Of a stretch of 64,000 nucleotides of DNA, positions 21,580 through 33,419 are shown piece after piece. A program made the position numbers and the translations under genes. The first letter of the stretch is position 1; every line of letters starts with the position of its first letter. This DNA is from Adiantum capillus-veneris (Eukaryota; Streptophyta; Polypodiopsida; Polypodiales; Pteridaceae). Below the pieces are notes generated by a model. The model did not search any database and was not told where the DNA came from. It was given only the letters and a program-made list of their open reading frames with translations. Location of the stretch: the NCBI GenBank assembly GCA_014529385.2, contig CM043966.1:36680739-36744738 (forward strand). Reading direction: 5' to 3'.

Positions 21580-22024
21580 GGAAGCAAATGGGGTCTAGGA
21601 GGGCCTCTTTATTTGGCAGTTTAAGGGAGTCAAAGCTCTAGTATTAAGAAAGTAATCAAAGGACAACTTTTGAATTGAAATAGGCAAAACGACTAGTTTA
21701 TTTGAATTCAAATTTTTCCCCCAAAATGAAATTTAAAATCTAATGGGCAAAACCATATATCTATGGAAAGAACTCGACGTGTAGATTACAAATCTACAAT
21801 CTCCACTCAAATTGAAGATCGTATTTAGGAGCTATGGAAGGCCGAAAATCATAAAGTTGTACACCCCCTTTTTGGGAGGGAAAAGTGCATCTTTTACCAC
21901 TCTTACACCTCTCTTACACACCCACCATTCTTGTAAACATGGCATGCAATTATTTGTCAAAATGTTAACCACCTCCATAATCTCATGGCAAATAAAGAGG
22001 CCCTCCTAGACCCCATCTTCTTCC
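21580..22024 (+). mobile_element. MITE, copy 1 (445 bp)
   Basis: Terminal inverted repeats of about 40 bp, starting GGAAGCAAATGGGGTCTAGG on the left and matched in reverse complement on the right, flanked by TA on both sides. No ORF of its own. The interior is the reverse complement of the element at 36463-36974, so they are one family in opposite orientations. Too small to encode a transposase; it would depend on a DNA transposon supplied elsewhere. Confidence 0.85.
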
Positions 22025-22545
22025 TAATGGAGCATCATGACACTTTGCTCGTTGTGCACAGAGGGTCTGAGGAGAGACATGTAGAGCAAGAAGGATCTTT
22101 GAGAGCACATCTAGAGCAGTCACCGATGGCGGTGACGGATTTCAAAGCTTTGCCAATCAGGGAGCAGAGGAGTGAGTCACATGTGCGAGACAATGTAGTT
22201 TTAGTGACTTTGCAGACATGTACTTTTGTGGATGAGCTCTAGAGTGTTGTGCACGATATGTATGTAGATGCGCAGTTAGAGAGGCCATGCTCTAGCAAGA
22301 CACAATGGATTGATCCTCTTAGGATACAACTGCCTCTTACCACGGAGATGAGCAATATGGAGTTCTTTGACATGCTCATTCTAGAGACTTATATGGTGAT
22401 TCCAGGACAGGCAGAGCATGGTATGATGGATGCAGGGACGGTCGTAGTGTTGAGCACCCCTAATTTGTCATATCCATTTGTTTCTAGTCCTGATGGTGCA
22501 AGGATTGCACATAGTGGAGAGGTGGTTGACAGGGGTAGGTTAGCC

Positions 22546-22790
22546 AAGGTTGCATAGATTTCATCAGCCTTCGAGACTCTTATGTATGACCTCTTAGTGT
22601 TGAGACCCGACATAACAACTGCAGTGGGAGCGTTTGCAATTGGGGTTGTTAGTCCTACGATGACTGACATTAGCATGATGCATCATGCGATTATTGACAC
22701 TAGCATGATGGATCATGGGGCAGTGCAAGTCATTACAGGATACCTACAGGGTATGCATGCTGATTCTAGTAGGGATATACGCTTTTGCAC
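22546..22790 (+). pseudogene. E RT C-terminal remnant
   Basis: Reads LAKVA, a stop, then ETLMYDLLVLRPDITTAVGA and, later, ITGYLQGMHADSSRDIRF. This matches the Copia region before RNase H (canonical features: SLMYA, RPDI, AVG and a YL-GT motif). RNase H itself is not seen before the polypurine tract at about 22907-22920. Confidence 0.6.
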
Positions 22791-22920
22791 ACCGCTAGTA
22801 GTATGTACAATTGGCATGCATTGGCTTCTAGACGACTTTCCTTCCTTACCTACTGTACATACTACTAAGTCCTATATTAGTACCACTTATCGACACATTC
22901 GCCTTTAAGTGGGAGATTAT

Positions 22921-22999
22921 TGGGGTAAAGGCGGTGGGCCTCTTACCCCGGTCGAACACTCCAGAGACGTCCAACCGCCCATTACTTGAACACACCTTA
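22921..22999 (+). repeat. LTR-like repeat of E, right copy
   Basis: Begins directly after the AAGTGGGAGATTAT tract, as a 3' LTR should. It diverges from the left copy after CACACCTTA. Confidence 0.6.
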
Positions 23000-24960
23000 A
23001 ACCTGGGATGTCGAGGCCTTGTCAACTAGTTCCATATCCAGCAGATGAGGAAAACTTCAACACAACTTCAAAAATTCCACATGAATAACACCCACCACAG
23101 TATTCCTCACATGCCACTATATAAAGTGTAAGTGAGGGAAGAAGTAGAATCCCTCACCTTTTTAATAGAAGAAGAGGTAGGCAATAGCTCATCTATCTTC
23201 AAGGTTTTAGTTGTTCAGCATATGCCAAGCAAGGTCCTATCTTTACATAGAGAAAGATAGCAAGTAGGTAGGGATCCATGCCAAAATACACAAGTAATGT
23301 AGCTGACAGGGTTAGTATTGGTGGGCACCACATTAAGCATGTATAGACTCCCAGTAGTAGATATAGACTCTTAGTATTTACAATGGAAAATCAGGTCAGT
23401 CAGCCAAACCAAAGGGGGAGAATAAAGTCACCATATCAGGAGGGAGTTCCAGAGGTAATGAAGGCACTCGCCATCAAACTACAGAGGGGACACAAGTTAC
23501 AACCCACCCAAAAAATTGAGCACTCAAGTAGGAGATAATGCTCATACTCTCAAATTTTCAAGGGATATAATATGCATACAGAAAGAGGGTATCCTACACT
23601 GGCTCAATGCCCGGTCTCATATTTAAGGGATTGGGAGTTGAGCGAAATGGCTAGTATGATATAGATTTTAGATAAGGGAATAAGCTCAAGCATGTAAATG
23701 GTTGAATACGTTTGCTCTCTCAAAAAGGAACATGCTTTTGTAATTTGGGGAGAGAGGGAGAGCGGAGATCAATGACATGCATGATTTCAGGTCACAACCT
23801 CAAATTTGCACCATGTCCTTCTCGCATGATGGCCAAAAATCTTGCACAAAGAAACAACCAAGCAACCTTATTTTGCTTTCATTTCTATCACATTTTAAGA
23901 TGCGAATGGCACATAAGTATACATGACTAAATAGTGTGCACCTTATCATACTAACCTGCTTATGCATTGTTGTGAGTAGGTGATGATGTACACTATTACC
24001 ATACTTGTGCACAGAACATAGATAGAGAGGCAAGCAAGTGAGGCAAAGGGTCAATCACATTCTTGATATTGAAAGAAAGCCAAATCATCCTTCAAAACTT
24101 GAGGCTCTCCCACTACATTGGAAACTATAAGCTCTAATCTTTTCACAACTCCACTCTTAGACATGAAAAGTTTTATGATTATACAATGTAGCAATTATGA
24201 ACCTTCATCTTAAAAACTTGCTAACTTAGCCTGTACTTCTGCACTTGGTAGCACTTTTGTCAACCCTAGGTAGACCAAGGGGAAGCTCCTAAGCTTGGTG
24301 TCAAAGAATGATTTGCAACCTCTTACATTTATTCATGTTTGTTACAATCTCTCGAGAGGTTGCGTCATGCATAACTTTTTCAAATGCAATAGACTATACA
24401 TGTAGGAAGAGAGTATTGATAGTGTTCCACGTGGAAGAGAAGATAGCCCTATAAGAATAGAGGCCATGTTTCTTTGGTGGCAACAAAGCGTAGGTCACAT
24501 ACTAGTATGTTACTAAGGGCTCCTTTAAACAACAAGGTGAAAAGCACATGTTGGCATTTTAAAACAAAATTGAATGAAAAGAAAGTAAAAATTAAAAAAA
24601 TGTAAAGTAAAGGGATCCATGGACAAACTAAAACAAAAGAATATGGTAATGCTTTTGTAAGAAAATATAGTTTTAACAAGCATAAAAAATAATAAAACAA
24701 TTTAATGAATTGACCTTTATGAGGTACTTAAAAGGAAAGGACTATTTCACAAATTAAAATTTTATAAAAAGTTCCATTGAGTCAATACTTCACATCATGG
24801 GATTAAACTCCTATGAATGCGCTCCTTAATTCCTTGTTCTTCGAGCCTTTTTTGCCTCCATCCTGGCACAGAGTCCATGCTCTCTTTGAAAACAATGAAA
24901 GTCATAATGATAATTTGTTTAATTTAAAAGCATCTTATTTCTTAGTGTCCTCTCTCAAAG

Positions 24961-24963
<3 letters not shown>
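23000..24963. other. Non-coding stretch
   Basis: No gene recognised in either strand. A TATATAAAGTG near 23120 resembles a TATA box but no supported gene follows. Confidence 0.5.
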
Positions 24964-25037
<74 letters not shown>

Positions 25038-25038
25038 T
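24964..25038 (+). repeat. Compound (CT)n(TA)n(CA)n microsatellite
   Basis: Three adjoining dinucleotide tracts of roughly 32, 22 and 20 bp. Confidence 0.95.
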
Positions 25039-25239
25039 AAATATATATGTGTGTATGTTCACACACACACGACTAAATATATTTCTCTAAATCTAGCATG
25101 CCATTGTGGAATGAAACTCCACTTTCTTTTATATTATTTTCTATGGAATTAATGCTCACTAGTAGTTTTTGCTCTTTTCATTTTGCACGAAGTCTTTCCT
25201 ATTGCTTGTGTACGTGTGTTTTTGGGTTTTTTTTTGGGT

Positions 25240-25258
25240 GGGGGGGGGGGGGGGGGAT

Positions 25259-25308
<50 letters not shown>
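25240..25308 (+). repeat. 17-base G run followed by (GA)n
   Basis: G17 at 25240-25256, a short ATTTT spacer, then about 46 bp of GA. The G run could form a quadruplex. Confidence 0.9.
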
Positions 25309-25314
<6 letters not shown>

Positions 25315-25608
25315 TAAATACACCAACATGCTAATGGCCCTTGTTTTTAAGGGTTAAGACATATATCGTAAAAGAGGCACTCACATGCAAGGGGGGTATT
25401 GTTCCCTATTCCCATATTTGAGGCCTATTATTTAGGTGTTGGAAAATTTAGCTACTTTTGGCTGAATTTCTTTTTGTAACCCTATGTCCTTTATATGTTT
25501 TTGTGTGAATAAAGTCATACCAAATTTCACATAGCTATTATCTAACCATTACCCCTTTCTTCCAGTGGTTACTTAAAACACCTAGGCTAATGCCTTGCCA
25601 AAATAAGA

Positions 25609-25645
25609 GGTAGCTCAATTAGTATAATGTGTGGGTCCAAATGTG
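25609..25645 (+). other. tRNA/SINE-like A-box fragment
   Basis: GGTAGCTCAATTAGTATAAT resembles a tRNA D-arm/A box, and GGGTCCAAATG shortly after is a poor B box. The spacing is too short for a tRNA gene. Possibly the head of a worn SINE; it abuts a (GA)n tract. Confidence 0.25.
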
Positions 25646-25646
25646 T

Positions 25647-25648
<2 letters not shown>

Positions 25649-25684
<36 letters not shown>
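25649..25684 (+). repeat. (GA)n microsatellite
   Basis: About 36 bp of perfect GA repeats. Confidence 0.95.
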
Positions 25685-25687
<3 letters not shown>

Positions 25688-25998
25688 TGCTGTTGTTCCA
25701 TATATACCTAGACAAAAACGATCATGATACACGAGCTCAAAAAAGATCCATAGTAACACAACCTTTCTCCCGTAAGGCAGTGCCAATAAATAAACAAAAT
25801 TTTCGAGGGAAAATTATGAAAATAATTTTGAAATTTGTGGAAATACCCAAAATATATCGCAAATCTTATACAAAACTTCTCCACCAATGAGGCCACAAAT
25901 GATTGCCAAATAGGCGGGGTTTTCTGGGACATTTGAAACTTGAGGGGTATTTTCAAAGATTCAAGAGGCTGGTAATTTTCACGTAATTATACAAGGGC

Positions 25999-26068
25999 AC
26001 GCGCGCACACACACACACACACAGAAGAAGAAGAAGAAGAAGAGAAATTTAACGTCGTAGGAAGCTAT

Positions 26069-26119
<51 letters not shown>
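25999..26119 (+). repeat. (CA)n, (GAA)n and (GA)n cluster
   Basis: CA repeats to about 26023, GAA repeats to about 26041, a 28-bp spacer, then GA repeats from 26070 to 26119. Confidence 0.95.
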
Positions 26120-26122
<3 letters not shown>

Positions 26123-26249
26123 GCGAGCTCCATTTGCATCCTTGTCACACTAGTGTTTATGGAGGAACTATGTTTTACCCTCGCTTCACCTATAGTTCAC
26201 CGGCTTGATCTCACGCTGAAGATCCCCGACTCGCAATGCCTAATCTCAA

Positions 26250-26316
26250 CCCACTAGCTCATGACAAGTTGTATGGAAGAAGGCCTTGCATGCAAACGTT
26301 GTGGGTTCAAATCCGC
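26250..26316 (+). other. Possible tRNA-derived SINE promoter
   Basis: TAGCTCATGACAAG (A-box-like) is followed about 45 bases later by GTGGGTTCAAATCC, close to the Pol III B-box consensus GGTTCRANYCC. I cannot fold a full tRNA here. A SINE head or tRNA relic is the likeliest reading. Confidence 0.3.
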
Positions 26317-26635
26317 TCATACATAGAAACGGTGCTTGAAGTTGGCACTTCCTTTGTTTTTAGTTTTGGCGCTCATTTCGTTGCACACACACAACAGACA
26401 CACATAGCCTACACACACACAGCCCACGTCTCCTCTTTCAAGCCCACGTTCCCCATTCGTTTCCTCTGCCCTGACTGCTTTTCTCCCTTTTTCCTCCGAG
26501 CCGGAATCTTCTGTTTCTTTTATAGTGCGCTTGCATCTTCCGCGCTCTTCAAAACGCGCTTCTTCCTGCAGATCTACGCTTCTCTGCGGCTCTCCCTCTG
26601 AAGCTCAGATCATCAGATCGCTGCTCTCTATCATC

Positions 26636-27274
26636 ATGACAAGCTGTAGTGGCCTTCCAATTTGCCTCTCCGGTATCCAAATGTATCCGCAGGTGCGCGA
26701 TCTTCACTCGTTTGTACGTGTGTTTGTGTTAGAGAGAGGGGGGAGAGAGAGGCTTGATCACACACAGAGATCTTTTACTCAGATGCTCGATGAAAGTGCT
26801 TCCATTGTGTTAAAGAGTTCCGAGTTCACCCTATACACACGCAAATACATTCTACACATGCTTGAGATTGAAGCTTTGCCGTTTTCATATTTTCCTACTG
26901 CTACTAATCATGTGACAGATTTCCACACTTGGGTGATGCAGAGTCAACGTCCTCTGTCCCGACGAGTCCGATCTCACGTGCAGCCTCGTCCTCGCACATC
27001 CCCTGCATGTGCACGCGTGCGCGACGGGGAAAGCATGGGATCCGATTGTGAAGCGAGCACACCTTCTTCGAACATTGTCCGGTAAGTTGCAGAGTGTGCA
27101 ATTTCTTGTCCATCAACTAGCTTTGTATTTTGTTTTTCTGGATGCTTTTACGCCTGCCCAAAGAACATTGGCATGCTAATTTTGCAGTGACCATGGTGAT
27201 GCTCATGAAGAAAGGAACTCTGAGCTGTTTCCCAATTCAACGGCCACTTGGCCAAGGCTCGCGCTTGCACAACA
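26636..27274 (+). CDS. Candidate host-gene exons, function unknown
   Basis: From an ATG at 26636 the frame stays open to a consensus donor (exon end 27081, then GTAAGT). A 106-bp intron ends in TTTTGCAG at 27187, and the same frame continues from 27188 to another donor (exon end 27274, then GTAAGC). The predicted second exon reads DHGDAHEERNSELFPNSTAT. Upstream DNA is pyrimidine-rich with a TTTTATAG at about 26518. I do not recognise the product. A branch-point-like CTACTAAT before an AG at about 26920 suggests that exon 1 may be spliced differently. An ORF at 28046-28318 with DYRREAVRRRSLQNR might be a later exon. No transposon signature was seen. It could equally be chance. Confidence 0.3.
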
Positions 27275-29817
27275 GTAAGCTTTGACTCTCAAGGAATTGC
27301 TTGTGTGATTGTTCTTGGAGTTGAAGGCATTTTCTTTTATGATTCTGCAAAATTTGTCATCAAGCTGGTCTAGTCTTGTTAGAGTCAACATTGATGCCAT
27401 GGATAATTAATAGGGCTGCCCATCTTCTTGGAAGTAAGCTTGTGTTATGGTGCTCTACAGTTGAGTATCGAAGCCGGTAACAGCCTTGTCGTAGTCCATT
27501 ACAGGGCGTTCTTTGGGTTAAGTGTCCAAGCATTGCATCTATAATGAGAGCCTGGTTCAAGCTAGTTGCATTTGTGTCACTAGGATAATGTGTTAGCTAT
27601 GTCCAACATATCGTTTCTACGTGTTGCTGGTGTTGTGGTTCCATTACAAGAGCCATGTTTAAGGAAACATCTGTGAGTCACATTTATAAGGCAAGGGGTA
27701 TGTGTCGACCAGGTCAAGTTCATTCAGCTACTTTCAGCTTACCATAGAGGAATACCATCATGTTTCGAAAGCATGTGGCAAGGGCTATGTGTTAGTCATG
27801 CAATAGCGTGTCCACACTGAGACACTAATGGTTGCAAAAGCTGCAACATATATGTTTAGGTAGGTGAGGTCTATCGCTCAGTCTTTTGTCCCTTTTCTTG
27901 ACTTCCACTCAGGCTCTACAAGATGGGATCTTTGCCTTTGTATCATTAGCAGGGAAATCTGGTTGGCAATGCCACTTGGTAAGAACCATGCGTGCACAAG
28001 TCTAATAACACCATCCTCAATTCTTAGTTCTCATTTCGATGGACCGTGGATGAACTTATTATGTGCAATCAAAAGACGTGTGTCCCTGCAGCCTTCAAGT
28101 GGCCTGACAATGTTAAGTTTGATGTTTGCAGAATGGCTGATCTTGATTACAGGCGCGAAGCTGTAAGGAGGCGAAGTCTACAAAATAGAAGCCACTTAAT
28201 GGATTATAGGGTGTCACCCCAGCAAAATGATATGATGGTAGCATGCCTTGAGAGTCAGGCGAGATCTGAGGAAGATTCATCTTGTATCCCAAAAAGCCTC
28301 TGCGCAAAGGCCGCATGAAATGCGCATGCGGATCACGCACAAACTCTCTTTTCAAAGGTACTTTTGTATGATAGCTTGCCATACATGCACCCACAGCCCT
28401 TGGTGCCTCACACATACAGCTTTATTAACAAAAACACACCGTCCCTCTTGTACAAATCCAAAACGCTTTCACAGTGACACACATCTCATTCTAGGGTTTT
28501 GAGGACTGAATGTCCCTTCCTATATTTATATATGCTTTTTGCAAAATCGAGTGTCTGCCCTTGTGTACGTCTCAGATCTCCAAAGAGGAACATCATTTTT
28601 CTCATAGACTAGGTAGCTCAAATTTCTGGGTATGATTTCTCCATGGGCTGGAAGGAAACCCCCTGGGGCTAAGTTAACTCAATACTTGTGTATAATTATA
28701 ATGGTATCTTTTAACCATATTTGTAGTAAGGTTTGCCTTGGCGATAAATCGCCCCAAGCAAACATGGCCAGCACTATTCCCTTACAGTTTTGCGTGTGGC
28801 TGATCGTGTCATATACGATTGGGGAATTGCAAGCTTCTGCACATGCTTACAATGTTGTGATATGCGGGGACGATGAAGTTGAATGCTTGCAATAACCCTT
28901 CACATCAACCTCTATACTTTCACCATTCTAACTACGATGAACCTCTGGTTGCTTGAGCGCCGTGGACTCTCTGATTACCAACTGAGGCTTGACAAACAAT
29001 GAATAGATTGATCCCAGTTTTTCGATAAAGAAAAAAAAAAAGGTTGGTTGCTTGAGATTGTGAAATCCTGCTTTTGATGATCAGCAAGCAATGGACTCAA
29101 CAAAATTATTTGATCATGTGTATGCTAGTGTGAGCACCAACTTGCGACGGTAAATCAAGCAGTCAATGCTCTAAGCAACTTATGCTTTAGGATTGGTTCA
29201 AATATACATACATACATATGAACATGAGCAAACATTGGTACAAATCAACATTTCAGTACACAGCTTTTACATTTATGACAAAGAAGAGAAAGTGAAAGTG
29301 AAGTAGGTCCTTTGGATCTCACAAGGATTTGAGAGCTCATTAAAATCTACTTGTAACTTCGGGCTGTTGGGGTGCCAAATGATGGTTCTCTAATGGTGTA
29401 GATTGTTTTATACCTTGTGTGGCCAATTTCTTACTTGCTTGCTACTTGATAGTTCCAAGTTCGGACTTGTGCCTCATAAAGCCACCTTCCTCATCCTTTG
29501 TTATTTATGACAAGTTCAACAAATGCTGGCTCTACAAGCGTCCATTTAGCTTTGATCGATAACTAGTCGTAATAATTCTGCACATTTTGCTTTGTTCATG
29601 AACTATGTGAACATATGGATCTTGATCCTGGTTCAAGGCCATGACTATATGTGGCCGTAGGAAGTTACATTTACTACGCTCGAATTGTAGATCATGTCAC
29701 AATGTGGTTAACAGCGTTGCTTCTGTGCATTGATCAGCTGAATGAATTCAATGTACCAAGGAAAAAATCAAATCCTCTTAGCTTTTTTGGCATTGTACTG
29801 GTTTTTACACAAATGTT

Positions 29818-29820
<3 letters not shown>
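27275..29820. other. Stretch without a supported gene
   Basis: Apart from the possible exon at 28046-28318 I see no conserved protein, RNA gene or repeat. A poly-A run lies near 29031-29041. Confidence 0.4.

Positions 29821-29858
<38 letters not shown>
29821..29858 (+). repeat. (TC)n microsatellite
   Basis: About 38 bp of perfect TC repeats. Confidence 0.95.
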
Positions 29859-29861
<3 letters not shown>

Positions 29862-30743
29862 CACCTTGTTTCTTCCCTCTGGCACGTTGTTGTGGCCAAC
29901 CCAATTGCTTGATGACACTGACCCTGTGCAACCAATTGAGCAATTGCTAATAAGCTCTACGGTCACTTTGGTGTTAAGAGAGTACTATTCCAATGTAGAT
30001 TGCCATAGCTTTGGTAGTCGTGAGCTTTAGTGGTAAGGAACCATCTATGTGAGACTACTTTGAGAAATTGGGGAGTAGTAGTGGAGTGAGGAGAATGGGA
30101 TGATAACCTCGTTAAAGGTTCCGCAATATGTCAAACCAAAAGTAGTTAGAAGGTTGGGATTCAAAGATCTTAGAAGGTGTAGAAGCTCAAAACCAAATTG
30201 ACACAGTAGTAGCTGCTCTCCAAGAGATTCGAGTTTGCATCCCTAGAAGGAAAATTGACATGAAGAAGAAGGTTGAAGGCCTCTTTAACTCCACCATGGG
30301 AATTGAAGTGCATGTCAAAGACATGGAGTGTGGTGCTAGACAACCTTTTACACTAACCATCGACACAAAGCTAGACAACTTCAAGCTTTACTACATGCTA
30401 AGAGCTCTCCTCAATAACCCAAGTTGCAATGGTGAAAAAATACACTCTTTGGCATAGTCACAGTTGAATATAATGAAGAAGCATTAGTGTCAAAACTAAT
30501 GGCTGAGATGCACCCCAATATATAAGAAAAAATGCTCATTTACCTCAAATATTTCCTAGGACCTCATGAGGTTTCTTCCAAGAGGGATTATGTCAAGCAC
30601 CTACACACATGAACTTTTATAACGTTGTCCATCCTCCGTGACCTCCCTAACCTCCGTGTTTCATTTGGTTAGCATCATCATGTATAGGGGATAATTGGGC
30701 TTTGCAATGGTTAATTACACTATTGATGTCTTGATAATTTAGT
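29859..30743. other. Intergenic; one unrecognised 65-codon ORF
   Basis: An open frame at 30260-30457 (plus) has ordinary amino-acid composition (EVHVKDMECGARQPFTLTID) but matches no family I know. Nothing else is supported. Confidence 0.3.
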
Positions 30744-31470
30744 GGTTAACTAATTGTGAGATTGTTATTTGTGTAGATTGGAATTCTTCAAGTTAAGAAA
30801 AAAGTTGCAAAGTTTAATAAATAATCTATAACAGCTTAGTGTTCATTAGTATTTTATTTTTTGTCAATAAAGCAAAGATGGTGAGCGCACATAGGGTATG
30901 GCTTGCTTTTGCCCAACCTCTCTTATAGACTCTTAGCTACAATAAGACCATTTGCCATGCCATGTGGGTTCATTGCCCCTCCCCCAGGATCTTTGTCCTC
31001 ACATTTCGCCCCCCTTGGAGAATAGTTTTGGTCCTCGAAAACAAAAGTGAGAATTCATTTCTTAATAACAATAATGGTTTATGTATTAAATTATGTATCT
31101 CCTAATGGTTAACTAATTGTGAGATTGTTATTTGTGTAGATTGGAATTCTTGAAGTTAAGAAAAAGGTTGCAGAGTTCAATAAATAAGCTATACCAGCTT
31201 AGTGTTCATTAGTATTTTATTTTTTGTCAATAAAGCAGAGACGCTGAGCGCACATAGGGTATGGCTTGCCTTTTCCCAACCTCTCTTATAGACTCTTAGC
31301 TTCAATAGGACCGTTTACTATGCCACGTGGCTTCATTGCCCCTTGCCAGGATCTTTGTCCTCACATTTCTCCCCCCTTGGAGAATATTTTTGGTCCTCAA
31401 AAACAAAAGTGAGAATTCATGTCTTAATAACAATAACGGTTTATGTATTAAATTATGTATCTCCTAATGG
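30744..31470 (+). repeat. Two tandem copies of a 363-bp unit
   Basis: AACTAATTGTGAGATTG begins at 30748 and again at 31111, and the copies remain closely similar to about 31470. Each contains, on the minus strand, a Gypsy 3' end: a TTTGTTTT-GAGGACC coding tail, a polypurine tract AAGGGGGG and an LTR start TGTGAGGACAAAG. It is thus a duplicated end of element F. Confidence 0.9.
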
Positions 31471-31488
31471 TTTCATTTTTCTTTCATT

Positions 31489-31611
31489 ACCTACATGGTG
31501 AAAATTCTAACAAGAAGCTTATACGATATCCAGTTTATGACAAGGAGTTTATGGCCATTGTGCATGCATATTGCACATGGAAACATTATCTTTTGGGAGC
31601 TGATTCTGGGG
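31489..31611 (+). pseudogene. Gypsy RNase H fragment
   Basis: Reads GENSNKKLIRYPVYDKEFMA, then WKHYLLGAD, the conserved RNase H stretch (Y-x-x-YDKE, WRHYLLG) of Ty3/Gypsy pol. It lies opposite in strand to F, so it comes from a separate insertion or an inversion. Confidence 0.7.
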
Positions 31612-31779
31612 GAAGGAAAAAGAAGAAAAATTACATATAAACCAACTCTCTATACTGAGAGTAAAATATCTTTTGACTTTTCATTTTCATAAGGCTTTTC
31701 ATTTCCTACTCTCTTACACTTCACTTTAAAAGGTTTATTTTTAAAAATTATGGTTGCCTAATCACACTAATGTTCTCTG

Positions 31780-32290
31780 AAGTGGAACCCTCATCAAGTT
31801 TGTCTTCCATTTAACCAAAACTCGATGGCGTTCATGATGCCTTGTACATAAAACATGAGAGTCCTTAATACATATTTTGGCTCTTGGGACAAACTTGGTG
31901 GTTTGATAGAGTCAACCAAAACATCTATGTCCACAACATTGTCATCAATGAGACGAGTCAGTTTTTTGAACGATAACATGGAACATTAAATGCATACTTG
32001 AAGAGGATGGTAAATCCAACTTATAGGAATTTTTTCTCATACGTTTTATGACCTAAAATGGACCAAGTAAAGAGGAGTTAACTTTGGAATTGGGCCAGTC
32101 TTGAGACTTTTGGAATGTTCCAATACAAGTAGAAACACTTGCTCACCTTCTTCATAAGTAACCAATGTTCGCTTTTCATTAGCATACTTTTGATATTTAT
32201 CTTGTGCTTGTTTGACATTTAAACCATAGCATATAACATAGATACGTGAAATTGCAAGAAGCCCTCGAGTTGTTGGATCTTCTCATTGGT
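31780..32290 (-). pseudogene. F integrase C-terminus and tail
   Basis: The minus strand reads QQLEGFLQFHVSML, then DKYQKYANEKRTLVTYEEGE, then EHSKSLKTGPIPKLTP, then DDNVVDIDVLVDSIKPPSLS. Each matches the G1 integrase end (about 16820-17250) closely in order and wording. Stops and small shifts break it. Confidence 0.85.
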
Positions 32291-32976
32291 TAACCTCATA
32301 AAAATTATGAATGCCATAAAAATTAATTTCTAATATCCTAAAAGTGTTTTCCATCTTAATTTGGCCATTTAAGTCAAGGAAAAATAAAAGAGAACAAGTG
32401 AAGTTGATTTAAGTGCTTATGGACCAACCGGTCAAAGGCATGGGGCCAAAAGAGGAGACATCCATAAAAGATAAAGAGTAGTTGTTGTCTAGTTATCTCA
32501 ATCATAGGTACATGCCAAGGAAGGATAAATATATATCCTAAGCAGCCTTGATCAAAGGTACATGACAAAGGAGATGACGTAGAGCAATTAAAGGAGTTTA
32601 AAAATAGCAGGTAGGTACGCTAAGTTTAGTCATTAGAATAACTCTTTACACTCCAAGTATGAAGTCTGAAAAGCCTTAGAATGAACTTCTAACTTTCCAC
32701 AAATTGTCTAAATCTAGCAGGTTTTGGGAGTAGGTTGCTGATACTTCCAAAGCATTGTGCTAAGGTTTTGCAAAGGGTATCACACTGCAATAAAACTCAG
32801 TTATGGTCTCAATAGTTATTGGGATACTATTCCAATTAATCAATCTACATTAAAAAATGAAGAGGAAGGGGTGAGAGTGGACCACCAAAAGCAAATCCTT
32901 GTTTTTAGAAAAGACTGAAGTCTTTTTCCAAAAGCTGGCAACTAATCTGGGAGGGATCGCTACCTACTACCTTGGG

Positions 32977-33114
32977 CAACAATTGCATCTATTATCGCAC
33001 GATTATATGCATGTATTATACAAAGTGGTGCAAGCTCTCCAGTGCCAACAATTGCGTCTATTATCGCACGATTATACGTATGTATTATACAAAGTGGTGC
33101 AAGCTCTCCATCAC
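32977..33114 (+). repeat. 69-bp tandem duplication
   Basis: Two adjacent copies beginning CAACAATTGC (32977 and 33046), differing at a few bases. Confidence 0.9.
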
Positions 33115-33419
33115 CATCTCCATAAGATCATCTCTCTCGTTCACGGAAAGAAGAAGAGCACTCTCTCTCTACTTGCTTATAATCTCTCTTCTCTTTTTAT
33201 GGTGTACGCGCTCTTCATCGACTTTGTGGTGAAATCCTCCACGTAGCTCTCATCACTGCTCTCTTGCAGCAAAGCAAGAAGCCATTCGATAGCCGATAAT
33301 CACTTCTAAAGCACGATAAGAAGCTCTAAACTCCATAGCCATCATCTCTTTCTTTCTCTACTTCGTTTATGAGTAACTACCCTCTCGATGGTTGCTTTTT
33401 CATATATAAGGGCATGTAT

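Larger units (their letters stand above)
18920..22999 (+). mobile_element. Decayed Copia-like element E
   Basis: Two direct repeats starting TGGGGTAAAGGCGGTG (18920-18999 and 22921-22999) bracket a 4-kb body. The body holds a Copia-type zinc knuckle and protease remnant (about 21029-21530), RT-end wording (about 22546-22790) and an AAGTGGGAGATTAT polypurine tract next to the second repeat. No convincing primer site was found. Integrase and most of RT are missing and a MITE has inserted at 21580-22024. The leader of nearly 2 kb holds no recognisable gene. Confidence 0.65.
30744..32290 (-). mobile_element. Decayed Gypsy element F, relative of G1
   Basis: On the minus strand, integrase C-terminal wording (32290 to about 31780) precedes the duplicated 3' end and LTR start at 31470-30744. 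The order and sequence match the end of G1. A plus-strand RNase H fragment (31489-31611) interrupts it. RT, protease and gag are not seen. Confidence 0.75.

Noticed and set aside
23110-23140. TATATAAAGTG as a host-gene promoter
   Set aside because: No gene-like sequence downstream.
33401-33412. TATATAAGG as a host-gene promoter
   Set aside because: No supported coding sequence follows for 1.9 kb; more likely a retroelement LTR remnant or chance.
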